Shown here: positions 28,438 to 42,066 of the stretch, in pieces
Layout of the letters: each line of letters starts with the position of its first letter
Numbering within the stretch: the stretch's first letter is position 1
From: Channa striata
Taxonomy: Eukaryota; Chordata; Actinopteri; Anabantiformes; Channidae
NCBI GenBank assembly: GCA_033026295.1
Contig: CM065172.1
Location: 15,991,165-16,055,164, forward strand
DNA length: 64,000 bases
Direction: 5' to 3'
Position numbers and translations under genes: made by a program
The notes under the pieces: generated by a model
Told to the model about the DNA's origin: nothing
The model's input: only the letters and a program-made list of their open reading frames with translations
Databases searched by the model: none

Positions 28438-28860
28438 AGAATTTCAGTTGAAGGAGAAAATAACTGAGGGATGCAGAAAATAAAGAAAGGGTTTGTAAAG
28501 TTGCTGATTGGCTGTTAAATGTAAAGGATAACTTTTTATTTTTGTAGCTTTGGCAATAAATCAGAAGGTTGCAGGTTCATGCCCCTGGCCGGCTGTGTGG
28601 AGTTTGCATCTTCTCACTTGTGTGCGATTTCTCTGGTTTCCTCCAAATTTTAGTTTGGGAAATTTAGGTTAATTGATGACCCTAAATTGCCCATGGATGT
28701 GAGTGTGAGTGGTTGTATGTCTGTCTGTGTTGGCCCTGATATAGACTAGTGATCTGTTCAGGGAGTACTCTGCCTCTGCACTGTCACAGCTGGGACAGAC
28801 TCCAGCCCCTCAGCGACCCAACACAGGATATGCAATTACAGATATTGAATTGATGGATGG
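28438..28860 (-). repeat. Teleost dispersed repeat, reverse-oriented copy with flank
   Basis: Read on the minus strand it starts with CCATCCATCAATTC and carries the same ordered words as the copy at 25729-26008 (for example TGTGTGGAGTTTGCAT on the plus strand at about 28594). The left 130 bases match the fragment at 26481-26634. Confidence 0.7.
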
Positions 28861-31800
28861 CACTGATTCATAATAAAAAACATCATCCGTGTCTTGTTTT
28901 GCTTTTTTTTTTTGAATGAAACGTTAAATAGCTCCAAAAAAGTGTCTGTGAGTTCACAGGTGTAAACTGCACAGGACTTCAGTGCCTAAATGGTTTTTCA
29001 GACATGCACTGTAACCCTGAACCTTTTCAGACGTGTCCTGGAGGAGCTGCATGTAGGAACGCAAATGTCTGAGTCAGATGGTCCAAAAACCACCTTTTCC
29101 CACATGCCCCCTAGTACTAAGCTCAGGTAAAGTCCAAAGGAGCCTATGTGTGAATAACGCAGCAGTTTGGCCGGGGGCTTTTACAGGGAGCAAATGTTTC
29201 TGCCGTGCCACTGGAACTAATTCAATGTGCAGCAAACAAAACAATGCATATCTGTGCCTCCTGGATTTAAACGGAGTTTCTCGTCTTAATTGTACTTGGT
29301 TTGATGGATTTATTAGTGACTTTTCATGTCCACTTAGTTTTTGTTTTACCTCAAAGTACTTTAAGACTATGAGTCTGAGATGTGGTATGAACAGCCTATG
29401 TTCTTGAATAGCCTCTGTTTTGACACGTTCTAACCTTTCTGGTGCTTCTTTAACAAACAACAATGCATCAGACTTTCAGAACTCAACCTACAGATTCAAC
29501 ATATGTTCCCAGAGGCAGAAAAGGACATACAAGGTCAGAAACAGAAAGCAGCTGCTCATCCAGCTATTAGGACGGAAAAGATGTCAAAGTAATAGGGTGT
29601 TTAATGTGGGACCCTGGAAGTCTCTTTGGGAGAAAAGATGGGTAACCCATCAGAATTTCAATACCCAGCAAATGTATTGCTCTGAGAGCAACACTGACGT
29701 ATTGCTCTGAGACAAGTCAAAGAAGTGCCCATCATACAGCCTCTGGGTCTAATGCAGAGACTGAGTGGATTTGGTGGCTCATGTGAAATACTGTGTTATT
29801 GCCTGAAACCTGGGTTGGAGCAGGTTGGATCATTCAGATATCCAAAAATCTTTGTGCATTTTTGTAATATTTGGGGAGAAAGAGAGAGCCCCAACAGAAT
29901 CACTCAAAGCTGATATGCTTGTTCCTCAAAGGCCGAACTAAGAAACTGCCCATGGCCCAGTGTGACTGACATCAAACTGTGGCAGAAAATTGAGGTCTGA
30001 TTTGAACTGTTGATTTGGAGAATTGTTACACTTCTATTTCACACCAAGCCGTGAGATTGCCGGTGTAATAGGCAGTGGAATTGTCTGAGTCAGAATCCTT
30101 GAGGGATCCTCTCCTCGACCCCTTAAAACCTGTTGCTAATAGGAGGGGGGGATTCCTTTCCTTATCTACGTTTCTCCCGCCTCCCAGTCAGCAAAAAGCC
30201 TCTCTGAAACGGCAGGGGAACGTGTATCATTATCACGCCAGGATGCAGTGGAACAACTTCCTTGCCATCATCAGAAGGTCAGTAAAATTGTTGGGATTGG
30301 ACCGTTTTGCATGGTGATAACACAATTAAAACCTGATGTAAATACCCACCGAGACAAGAAAAACCCCAGCAGGTGTAAAGCCGTAAGCCAAGCAAAGTAG
30401 CTGCAGAGTGAAAATACGCTGCTACGAAATCAAATTAATCTCAGGACAACTGAGTGTAAGAAACTGCAGTTCCAGCAACTTCAGAACGAATTACACTCAG
30501 CTACAAAACCAAATTTTATAACAGACAGTTGAATGGAGTAAAACCGCAATTCAGAAACAGCAACCAAGCAGCGACCAAGCAACATGACATAGCCACTGCA
30601 ATGAGGCGAGAAGTCAACCTGGTGCACGTGTGTGTGATGGAAATTCAGGACTTATACAGCGTCACTGGTGGTCAGGAAGAATGAAACAGAAGCACAGGTT
30701 TGTTCATAACCTGTCTGGTCAAAATGAAAGTAATAAACATTTATGTCTGACTGTGTAAATGTGCTCGTGTACACGTTTGTATAAATGTGTGATACTGTAT
30801 GTATTGATATGTAGACATCTACCTGCTGAGCTGCTCAGCCACTCCACATCACGGCCTTGGACATAGATTACTGTAGTTGATAAAAATCTACAGTATTCAC
30901 ACTTGCCAACCTTTATGGCTTGGGAATAATGAAGCAAACAGCCAGCAACGCATCTCCCGCATTCCCAAGCGAGCCTCGCCAAAGGAATGTGCATCCTTCC
31001 ACTTCTCTCCCTGTCTGTATCTGTCTCTTATTTTTCTTCCTGTTGCCATTTTCTGACTTTTCCTGCTTGACTCAGAGACACTGAGTGAAAGACCCTCTGT
31101 TAAAGTGAAAAGGTATGTATCTGAGTGTATGTTGGCACCTGTGTGCGCGTTTGTGTGCTTGTGGTGTGCCAAAGAAACCAGTCTGACGAGTCTGTAAAGA
31201 GCTTGCCCTTGGGATGAAGGGAAGAGAGGGGAAGTCGGATGGAAAAAGAGAGGGAGTGTAAGGGTGAAATGCAAGGGAAAATAAACAGTTACGGAGGGGA
31301 GAGAGAGAACAGAAGAGGGAAGATAGGAAAAAAGAGGGAGCTGCATTTAAATACATTTCTGCATGGCGGAGTTTGCAGCATCGTCCTGCTAATGTCTGCC
31401 AAACGTAAATGTGAGCACACACCTCCCTTGTTTCTTCTGTTTCCCCTCTTATTCCTCTCATCCCAGGCCTCCCACCTCTCCTTCTCTCTGTGTTGCAGTG
31501 AGACAGCCAGCGAGGCCTGCGGCAGAAGTGCTAAGCCCGGGCCTGGATTTGGAGCATGGCTGCTCTCGGCTGAGCAGAATCCAGGCCCCCTGAGGACTTA
31601 GGGGTGGGAGCATAGGGTGGAGGGTAGAGGCAAGCTGAAGGGAGCGAGGAGAGGGAGGAGAGCAGCGGCAGCACAAGCAGCTAGCAGTATCGTTCTGGAT
31701 CACCTTCAAAGAGCTTCAATCCCAACGGAGTGGCTGGATTCCTCTGTGGGGAGAGCGAGAGAAAAGGGGCAGGGAACAGAGGGAGGGAGAGGGAAGGAAA

Positions 31801-34061
31801 GGCACGGAAGACAAGAGACAAGGGGAACGTGAGAAAAGAGAAGAAGTGGTTTGGGTTGTAACTTCTCTATACTCTTTGTCTTTTTCCCTCTTTTTTCCTT
31901 TCGCCGCAGCATGCATGTACTTGCCCTTCATACATCAGGCCAAACTGAGATGATCTATGTGTGTGTTGGAGCAAGGGGACGTGGGGAATCTGGTGGCACA
32001 AAGGCATCATTGTGCCTCCCTAGAGCTTCTTTTGGTGTCCAGCACGTGTGCTTGTATGCCTCCATCTGTGTGTAACAAGGATGAGTAGGAGCTTTCCTTC
32101 AGAAGGTTCTCCTACTGCAGGTATGCATTGCACATGCTCCCAAAAGTACCTCCAAAAATCCAAGGACATTGTAGATTACCTTCTCATTCTTGTGCATGTG
32201 CTGGGTAACTTTCGAGCTCTGCACCTACAGTATAAGCCTCTTATGCAACACACAAAAATGCGTGTGACAGTTTAGGAAGTCTCTGAATTCAGCTGGAGTT
32301 GTGCATGTTCAATCCTGGCAAATTTGGGGTATATATAGTATATTTTATGGTTTGTGTACAAGTGTGTGTTTCTGTGTGTGCATCAGTCACAGACCTTCAT
32401 CCTGAGTCTGGGTCAGCAGTTTGTTTAGCATCAATTAGAGGCTCTGTGTTCCTCAACGCAAGCGTGAAGGGAGAATTAACGTGCAGTGGCACATTCCCAC
32501 CAGCGTATTATTACACACAGCACCTCAGCTGGAACAGCATTTGTGCATTTGGATATCTTTGTGCATGTGTATGCATGCGCTTGTACTTGGGCAAATGATT
32601 CATATTCAGAAAGTGCTTTACTTTTTCTTTTTTTTCTTTTCTCCCTCTCTGCCTTCTTTTTGCTTTGCTCTCCTCTTCTCTTTCAAGGACTATGGTCTGA
32701 CCACAGCCATTTCCCTTAGCCCCTGCTTTGCCTAGCAAAACACAGCACATAGTTTCCATAGAACATGCATTTAACGGGAGAGAAAATATATAGAAACTGG
32801 AGAAAGTCTCTTGTAAAGACAACAGGGTCTAAAGATTTCCTGCTCCTCTCACACAATATCTGAAAACACGTGTTCACGGACTTCAGTGGAGACTCTTTCC
32901 TAAATGCATTTGCTAGAAGGCTGTATGGAAACAGGACTAACATCTTGACAACAGCATTAAATACAAGTTGGGTTATCATAAATGAAACACCAATATAATT
33001 GCTTTGCTTTGTGGTGGTGGATTGCGCTTTCATTGTGTTGGTTTTAATCCAGCCCTTGCAAAAGAAATAATGGGTGTTTAAAAAAAAAAGATCCAAAGTG
33101 ATCGTGATTTGAACCTCCATTTGTATGAAGCCAGTAAAACAGTTCATCTTAGGCATTGCCAGAGCCCAGCCTGGCCCAATGGCAAAAAAGAAATAAAAAA
33201 AAAACAACTTGAAGATCACAGTCAACCGAAAAATCAATTTCATGTGAGAATTAGACAATGATAAAAACGAAGCCCAAAAGGAATCTCAGTGCAGATTTCT
33301 CTGACAGCTGTAGGACTGTGAAAAAAGTTCTGCCTTAGCCTTTTGATTTCTTTTATATGCTCCATAACTGTCTGTCAAACTTAGCAAGCTAGCGAGTCAC
33401 AACCTGTTGGTGTGTGTGCGTGTGTGTGTGTGTGTTAGAGAAGCAGAGAGTTATAGAGAGATGACGGCAAAGTTATCACTTTACAATGTATTAAGTGGAG
33501 TGTTGTGACTTTACCATAAAAACCTATATTTAGCCGTAGTATTGCTTGCTGAGTAGTGTAATCTGTATATTAGAAGTAAGCTTGAGCTTAAAATGCCTGA
33601 GCCTGAACTCAGCCCAGTTCCCCTCAAGTTTTTGGCCTTGAGCCAGGCTGCAGACTTTAAATACCCTGATGTGCTGCATGTTTAGACAGGATCATAAAAC
33701 ATGTGGCATTATATTGTTATGTCATTCAGAACTTTGTGTAAAAACATTGTTGATCAATTGATCCTCACGTGCCAATAGAGCTACTGTATTTTCTTCAAAA
33801 AGTGCTTCCAAGAAAGATGCATCATTCATGATCATTCACCATTATTATGTTAGAAGTGATTAGAACATGCCTAACCCTCTTAGGGATTATTGGATTGAAT
33901 TAGTGCCAGGAAATGCACCACACACAAGCACAACACTGCCAGAATCCTTTAGTTTGGTTTAGTTAGTATTTATGTTTTATGCTTTTTCCCCTTTACTTTA
34001 AATCTACTTTGCATAACTATGGAATATAGTTTCACCGCTTTTGTGTGTCCTTTTCGTGTTC
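28861..34061. other. Non-coding, no gene seen
   Basis: Contains a purine-rich GGGA/GAGA patch at about 31.2-31.85 kb, a GT run at about 33412-33435 and a 12-base palindrome GATCAATTGATC at 33752-33763. Longer open frames here lie in low-complexity purine/pyrimidine sequence and show no domain. Complex sequence at about 33870-33925 is conserved-element-like. Confidence 0.6.
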
Positions 34062-34340
34062 GCTGACTGGGAATGGGACGTCAGTGGGCCTCTGCCAGGA
34101 GAAAGGGTTTCTGGCTTTGCCAAGGTATGCCCTTCCCTCTCTCTTCATGTGGAGCAAGGCTCTAAACGTGCTTGTAAATAGTGAGATAAGTGTGGTTTAC
34201 CCATAGCTGGGGTGTAAGGTGCACTCAGCACTGCCCTGACATGCCTCTGCCAAAGCCCAATAGGAGTGTAATTACCTGAGACTGGGTCAGCACTTTATCC
34301 TGGGTAAAAATACCTGCCTACTTATAGAAGGGGACTAGAA
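34062..34340. promoter_or_regulatory. Candidate conserved non-coding element
   Basis: Complex, non-repetitive block with repeated CCTCTGCCA words (about 34089 and 34242), a GTAATTAC homeodomain-type word near 34269 and a GGACGTCA word at about 34077. Inference only. Confidence 0.3.
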
Positions 34341-35024
34341 AGGGCAGCTCCATGTAAAGGGAAGCCTGTCTTCACACATCCAGCCAACTGCTCCTCTATG
34401 TTGAGTAATTCTCTGGTCGCTTCTCTACGACTCCTTCACACAAGTCACACGGCCTTACTTAAATCTGTCACTGGGACGCTCAGACAAACCTTTCCATCTT
34501 CTTCTGCTTCTACACGGCTGCTACAGAGTGACCTACAAAACACTTCTACACACGTCCAATATTCCGTTCTCTACCTCTAACAGCGGTCGACTTTCAGCCC
34601 AGTACCTTTCCACACTCGCTGTATTCCCCTACTCCGCCCCTTTCACACCACATCTGTCTCTCTGCCCTCCGAGTCAAGGACAGACAGAGCCAAGCAGACA
34701 TGCAGAGGACAGCTCCGCACCAATCAGGAGACAGAGAGATCTTGTGTCAATTAAATGGTATGTGCTTATGCCGCAAATCACAGACACATGTTCTTTTTTT
34801 CCCTCCCACCCTGTGGCTGTTGCCTCTTTCTCCACCACCTAATGCAGCATAATCATCCTCATTACCTAATGAGACCCTACTGTACGCACAAACTCTTTTT
34901 TTTTTCTCTCCCTCTCTCCCCTTTGTATATGTGTATTAAGAGCAGCAACATGCTCATACAAAATGGCATGGTGGATCCAAACCTCTACTCCACTATCAAC
35001 AGTGTGGCTCTCACTGCCACAACA

Positions 35025-35215
35025 CTGTAAAGCCTCTAATGCCACAGTAATACTATTGTAGTGTGTATTATCAACGGGACAGTGAGCACTGAATTAGGTT
35101 GGCAGCTGGGGAGGGAGAACCCCCTCATTAGCTCCCTTCAATGTATCTACTTCCCCTAATCTCTTACAATAACATAATCTCTTTAAAAGTGCTGCAGCCT
35201 AAGTCCAATCTGCCT
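35025..35215. promoter_or_regulatory. Candidate conserved non-coding element
   Basis: Dense in TAAT-type cores (CCTCTAATGCC, GTAATAC, GAATTAGG, CATTAGC, CCTAATC) and free of simple repeats. This is the texture typical of homeodomain-bound enhancers. Conservation is untested. Confidence 0.33.
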
Positions 35216-38200
35216 AAAACCTGACACGTGATTGAGGTCAATCCCTAGTAAACCCCCAAACTGTGGGGTCCCAAGAACTCCATACACCCCTCCCACGTTT
35301 CTCAGCTACTGTACACTGTGTGCAGGTATTGCGCGTGTAATCGGGGATATGCCAAACATACACTTGTGCCCCGGATCTAGTGGAGTTTGTTTCCTTTTCA
35401 CAGCCTCTGTTCTATCTAACCCTGGTAATAGAGAGCTGTTTTTTATTTTTTGATGTTTTTCCATAGTGTCTCTTGACTCCAAACCACTTACAGATGTTGG
35501 CAGCGGGGAGCGTTGTGGCAACTCCAAACGAGGAAATCTAAATAGAGATCAGGCTGTAAAATAAAAAAGAAGGCTTTGAGAAAGAGAAAACAAGGGGAAA
35601 GAAAGAGAGCAAAGGCGAGAACGGTTGAATGAGTGAGACAAAGCAGGAAGCCGTGATTGGGCATTAGTATAGAATTAGTAGAGGCAGAAAAAAAATACTT
35701 AGTGGGCATGTAAGAGCTGTAATGTAATGTGAAGGCTGCATTTTGTGATTTGTCGGTGGAAAACTCTTCTGTCTTTTGTCGCAAATTCACATCTCCTGAT
35801 TTGTTTTACAAACAGCAGGCGACTCGAGTCATAAATACAGAAGTCTGGTTCACATTTATAGAAAACTACTGCAGCTTTTCAATAGCGTGATTATGAATCA
35901 TCTTAAAGTTATATGTGGTTCAAAACCACAACTTCATATTTGCATTTCTACTTACAGCTCTCTTGGCAGGTTTTTCTATTAAAATTCCAGCAGCGGTATA
36001 TAGGAACATATGGGCATAAACACTTACCGATTGGAATTCACCTATTGGGAAATAGTTTGGCTGGGTCAAGGGGAGGTTTGGCCAGGGGACGCTGGTGGTA
36101 GCTCCCTCCACCTGTTTTACGGGAAGTAGCTTTGCCCCAGTGGGTCAGAAAGGAAACGTGTTGAAATGCCACATCCTGCTCCTCTACAGCTTATGCCTAT
36201 AATGTCCAGACACCTCCTAGGGAGAGAAAGAGCTTAGAGAGCGAAGTGGCAGCGTGTTTGTAGTCACACCCCTCCCCACACAGTGGTTGTAGAGATGAGT
36301 GACCTGTCTCTTCCTTTTCTCCCCTCTTCCTCCCGTCTCCCTCTGTCTCCCTCCTGCACTTTATTTATTAATGGGTCCATTCAATTATTTACCTCACATC
36401 TTACAGCGACAACGGGCCAGAGCACAGTACCGGGGATACAGATGATACAGCACACGTGCACAAAACTCACTGACGGTGCTCGTGTTAGGCAGCAGAGCAG
36501 GTAGTTACACATCTACTGTGTTCTGGATGTAAAGAAATGAATGCTTAGGCATTTTCACGTCAAGGTAACCGTTTTTAAATCTGTGCATTACAATTTAAAT
36601 GAATAATTTTGTTTATAAATGTCAGACACTTTGTTGTCAGAGAATAGTGACAATGACTAATAAAATCGATATTTGTCAAATACTAAGATGACATCTTTGT
36701 CTTGAAACAAAGATCTTTGTCTAAAGATTGGTCCAATATTGTAACTGTGTAAACTGTCAAATTATTTTTTTACTTTCTAAATTTCATTCTTATGAAATTC
36801 TACTAATAGTCTAGAATATACTTAAAGGTATCTCTGCCTCACACACATAAACAATAAAATGCTTTTAAAACACTGAGGCATGATAATTCTGCAATATCAC
36901 TCAAGGTGTTTTTTTCTTAGCTCTGACTCATTTTTCATTCAGTACATAGACTTTGAATTGGGTTTGCTTATGATGCAGTTTTGCTGCTTTTAATTGAGTA
37001 TAGCATTTGAATTTTCAGTGAAAGTCAGCAGCGTTTAATGGCAGCAAGCATCTTCCACATGTCCTGATGAAATATGGTGCTTATATCTTTAAAAGTCACT
37101 ACAGTACCCTGTTTGCAGTAGAGGTTGATGGTTCAAATGTATCATTGACCGCTCGGTGTCTGCTCTTATCTTCTCCCTTTGGCCTTATCCCCGCAGCGGC
37201 CAGACATGGATCAATCCCACCTGGAATTGGGTTTCACATCCCGGAAGCAGAGATGTACACATGGGTCACTTTCATCGACTCACCACGGCCACGGCCATAG
37301 GTATCCATCATACAGACCATTGACTGATCGTGACCATGAAGGTACAAATTCATCATGAAAAGAGGCTGCGGTGGGTGAGGTCAGCGGAAAACAGCAAGTA
37401 CTTCTCGTTTGCAACCATGTGGAAATTGAGCCTTTTGAGATATCATCACTTATGTTGGTGTGTTACCGTATAACATGAAGATGTCATTTTAAAATGTTTT
37501 GTTGTGAAGCGTTGTGAATGCATTTATTGTGTGTAAAATAATATTTTATGCCAGGTGATATTTTCTGCATTGAAATGCAAAACAAGAAGTAAACAAAAAC
37601 TTTTACTTGATTTATTTACTTAAATAAAAATATAAAACTTTGTTTAAATTTCTATATTGTAAATCAAAATGTGATGTAATTAATTGTGTGTAATTGTCTA
37701 ACAGTTGTGTATCTGTTTATGTTTGTATTTGTATGTGTATGTATGTGTGTATGTGTACGGGGCATAATTGCAGATAATTGCATGTATATACAATAAACGT
37801 AGTGATGCCGTCTCAAATCTAAACTTCAGATGGTGCTGAGCTCAGCTGAGGATTGGAGAGAGGATGAAGGGAAGGACTGAGAGTGAGACGAAAGAGACAC
37901 GAGGAGAGGACGATGGTGAAGACCGACTGCTGTAGAACCGTGTCCAGCACGCTGGAAACTGAGGTTTGAAAAGCCAGTCTGAAACACACAGGCATTAACA
38001 CACACACCTATGAGACTGACTGAACATTTCAAAAGAGACGACAATGTTTTAAACGCTAAGGCGAGTCTGACAACTCTTAACAACAATGCAAAATTGAAAA
38101 CAAATAGTCAAACACTCATCAGAGCAACATATTTCTTTCATCCACTCCTCTCATAGTGTTTGTATTGGTGGGTAAATGCTAACACACACAGACACGTACA

Positions 38201-40675
38201 CAGACAGAAAAGCCCTCTCAATAGCTTGTTCATGCTCTCTAGTGAGTGTGTGTGTCGGGGGGCCCTTGGGAGAAGCTTACGTTAATTCCCCAGGAAATCA
38301 TTGTGATTTAGAGAAGCACAAAAGTCACTTCCAATGAAATCCAGTGTGCTGCTGGTGTGATGGTTGCCTGGACTGTTTGCGTGTGTGCATGTGTCTTGTG
38401 TGTATGTGGGTCAAATTTTATCTAAACATTACATGACGCCACAAGAGTTTGCACAATATATCACCTCCCTCCGCTTTTCCAAATTATGTAAGACGCAAGT
38501 GAGTCAGTTGCGTGTGAGGTCTGTATGTATAGAGCAAACAGAAATGAGCTCTGGTGTTTCACAGGCTTTGAAATACCTGCTGCAGGGCCGAGTCTAACGT
38601 TTGGAGAGAGTCTGAAAGCCTCTGGCCCGCTGTTGTCGACGCAAGCTTAAAAACATTGCGGTCCAGGCGATGAACAGAAGCAGTCCAGTTTTGGGGCCAC
38701 CGTCCCCAGGCCTTTCAGTGCCGCAGCTGCAGATACAAGGAGCTGCAGGTGGAGGCAGAGCAGCCTGAATGCAGATAGGATCTCTGTGGGGGGGCGTGAA
38801 TGTGTGATTGGAGACTAAAATCATTACAGTATGCCTGGTCACTGTGTCCTTGGCTCTTCCGCTGAGCTGAGGCTGATGCTGATGCTTTCCTCTGCTTTGC
38901 CCCTCTGCCTTTTTTACCCCCACTTTCCTTTTACACTTGTCCACTGTACTTACTGTACTTACAGTACTTGGCGCCAATAGATTGAAAACATGTCTGTTTT
39001 TTAACAGGAGTTTCACACAAAAACGTCTAATCTGCAGCTTATTTACAAAGAGTGCTTACACAATTGGAGAATGAGCAGAAAAATGTTTCACATACACTTT
39101 AGTGGATCCATTTTTGTGTATTAATTTATAAATTAACAAAAGCATCAGAATTCACTTTATTCTATTTAATGCTAATAAGGATTTATGGTGCCATAACAAG
39201 ATTTTTAGAGGAGTCACTGGCAACTTTTTCTGGATGTATGTTTGGAAATGATGATTGTTTAATTTCTCTAGAAGACCTCGGTGATAGCTTTCAGGCACTT
39301 CCTCTTTCATTTCTGTGTGTCCAGCTGAGTGTTAGCTTGCGGTTTGAGTTCCAAAGTCACAATAGATTATTTAGCCCTGAAGTTAATGTTCAGCTTCTGT
39401 GTGCCGGCCTCACTCATCCACACAGCAGGTTTTGTAAAATATTCGAAGAGCAAGGTGAGAAGGATCCCCCATAGACACGTAGGTGCTTGTTTCGTGGGTT
39501 ATTATGATAACTGTAAATATATAGGCCCCTTTTCTCCTGGTTCACCCCAGCTGCACTCATGCCCCCAGGCTGCAGTGATTGTCCGGAGAGAGAGAGGGAG
39601 GCAGAATGTAAACTAGAGTCGCCTTCCTTGGGTCTGATTGGTTGATTCTCTGCCTAGCGGTTTTGTCCTTGAGAATGTGCAGACACGGGGCAGATAATGT
39701 TCTGACACCAGAAACTCAGAAACTCTAGACCGGGACCAGATCAACACTTACTCTTTCCTTCTTCTACGTCTCTGCTTCTATTGTCATACTATCCGCACAT
39801 GCAGCTTTTTTTTTTTTTTTTTGTGCGTCGAAATCACAAATGTGTTTTATACTTAAGGATACACGCTTCGTTGTCAAGCAAATCCATATAGTTTCTGCGC
39901 ACATTTGCATGTAGCAAAGATTGCAGAGTTGTAAGATATTGCCAGTGTGCGCGTGTTGACACATAGCAATCATAAATTCCATAAATGTTAACCATGGAAA
40001 TATCACACCCCCAGGCGCGCACAGAGGATTATTTTGAAGCTGAGGTCTGGCTCAGTGGATTAGGCGACAGGGTAAGACAATTTTTTTCAGACCCAAATTG
40101 TGTAACAGTCAGTCGGACTGAGCCTCCAAGTGTATTCAAAGCCATGCCCACCGGAAATCCAAACTTATTTTACCACTCCGTGCAAATCTGAGATTTTCAT
40201 CTCTTCATCGGTGCGTTGCAAGGTCAAAGATCTCCGTTTACCTCGCTCCTGTGACGGCGGGGTTTCTGCAGAAGTCAGCATGGCAGCAGAGGCCAGCAGC
40301 GTGTGGAGGAATCTCCCTGCAGCGCCACACAAACGCCCAGAGCCGCTGATCTGCTCGCAGTGGGCCAGCGGGCTCCGGTCCAAAGTCTCTGTATCATTGT
40401 TAAGTCTGAGCGTGAGGACAAATGGACCGACAGGGTTTTAGAGGGCGGACAGAATCCGTTTTTAGCGGGGGAAACGCGTTTGATTCTGGCTGTGCAGCTG
40501 AGTGCAATTAACCAACTTTTTAAAATTTCTTTTGCGAAGCGGGTGTATTCTGAGTGCAGTGTGTGGGATTATTAATGACTGCTCATATGTGTTAATATGA
40601 CTCACCCCGCCACTTTTTCTCACCATCTCACGAGTTTTTTTTCCCTATGGCGGTAGAAAAAAGGTCTGAGAGATA
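35216..40675. other. Non-coding downstream of mafb, no gene seen
   Basis: Mostly AT-leaning single-copy sequence. It contains a T run at 39806-39822, a short tandem of CTGTACTTA-like units at about 38944-38966, and a moderately GC-rich part at about 40190-40470 just beyond the putative mafb 3' end. No exon was identified. The 40.2-40.5 kb part could be conserved non-coding sequence. Confidence 0.6.
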
Positions 40676-40695
40676 ATTATTGCCATTTCAATGAC

Positions 40696-40701
40696 TTTAA
40701 T
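40696..40701 (-). promoter_or_regulatory. Candidate distal polyadenylation signal ATTAAA
   Basis: ATTAAA on the minus strand, the most common variant of the poly(A) hexamer, lies about 2.0 kb past the mafb stop codon. A U-rich stretch (about 40630-40665) lies downstream in the transcript direction. Confidence 0.4.
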
Positions 40702-41865
40702 AAGCAAAATAGGAAACAATTTCTTCCAAAAACAACAAAAAATAAGACAAAACAGAAACCAGCCTGAATGGAACAGTTCAAATTTAAGTGTTTACCATTA
40801 TTCATATAAACAGGATTGAAAATTGATCCCCATCATCGCAAAGTACATGAAATTGGTGAAAACATAACAACAACCCGCTGCTGCAGTTTCATTTCGATTT
40901 CAACACAGTTGAATCAGTAACAAACCAAAGATTGTTAAATGCGTGACTTTTCAATAATAGTTTCAAATGCAAGCACCATGCTTATTCGATATGATCTGAC
41001 AGTTTGTTAATTTAAATCATTAAAATAAAAACTTTAACTATGCATCTGGCCAGCAGAACCAGAATAATCAAATAATAATAAAACAGACAAAAACATATTA
41101 CATAACATACATATTGTTTTCATTTTGAAAATTTGCACAACCTGAATCCCCTTTTTTACTGACCGGCAGAAAAAAAATCAGGAAAACATAGAGCATTAAG
41201 AGTTCAACTTTGTATTAAAACGCTTGCGTTAACCAAGTATTAACTCTACAGGAAAGTTTGTGCACTTTTTCTAAAAATTGTCTGAACCATAAATGTTAAT
41301 ATTAGGCCCAGGGGTGATGTGCCAAACAGATGGTCGCCAGTCGGGAGGTTTAGTTTGATTTTGATGTGGTTTCTAAAGAGTTAACAGAACTTTTCTGAGC
41401 ACGCACGGGCCACGTTGATTTGAAAAAGTCCGAACCCACAGTGTGTGTAGAAAACTGACAGAACCTCGCCTTGCTGCGCACTGACTGCAATTTGGGTCCA
41501 GTGATACCGTGGCCACATGTTTGTCTCCTCATCCTCACACAACCTGTGTCCAAGTATGACTCTGAAACTTTGCACACATCATCTTATCTATAGTATCATA
41601 GTATGTCTACCTGGAGGGAGGTGTGTACAAAATTCAAAATGAAAACTTGCAAATCATTATCCAAAAGTGCACTTGACACACAACGTTTTTTTTCTATTTA
41701 AATGCAACTGAAAAAATGCACTCCTCTCTGAATCAATCCCCCAAACGATGAAAAAAAAAAACAAAACAAAACAACACAAAAATAAATGAAATAAAAACAC
41801 AACACGAAGAAAGAAAGAAGTTTAAACCAGCCTCCTCAGTCTTGTGCAGTTTTGCGGTTGCATAA

Positions 41866-41873
41866 TATTTACA
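41866..41873 (-). promoter_or_regulatory. Pumilio response element in putative 3' UTR
   Basis: TGTAAATA on the minus strand matches the PUM consensus TGTANATA exactly and lies in the sense of the mafb transcript. An 8-base match is expected by chance now and then in AT-rich DNA, so function is unproven. Confidence 0.35.
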
Positions 41874-42060
41874 AGCCCAAAGAAACCCACACCATATGAT
41901 ACTGCACCGGCAGTCCTGCTGTTCTGTCCCCGCTGCATTTCTCTAACCCCCCAAAAACTATGGAGAAGCGCAGATCAACAACATGCTCTTAATATACACG
42001 AGAAGATGAAAGTACAAAATAGAAATTATTACCGTACATGTCCAGCATGCAGGATTAATA

Positions 42061-42066
42061 TTTAAT
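42061..42066 (-). promoter_or_regulatory. Candidate proximal polyadenylation signal ATTAAA
   Basis: ATTAAA on the minus strand about 650 bases past the stop codon. Use of this site would give a short 3' UTR lacking the Pumilio-type element at 41866-41873. Confidence 0.3.

Noticed and set aside
30897..31601. Open frames on both strands in the purine/pyrimidine-rich patch
   Set aside because: Low-complexity GGGA/TCCC sequence keeps several frames open at once; the products are Ser/Leu/Pro or Arg/Glu-rich without motifs.
32716..33258. 180-codon minus-strand open frame
   Set aside because: AT-rich random-looking composition with Phe/Lys runs from A/T tracts and no recognisable family. No splice or start context supports it.
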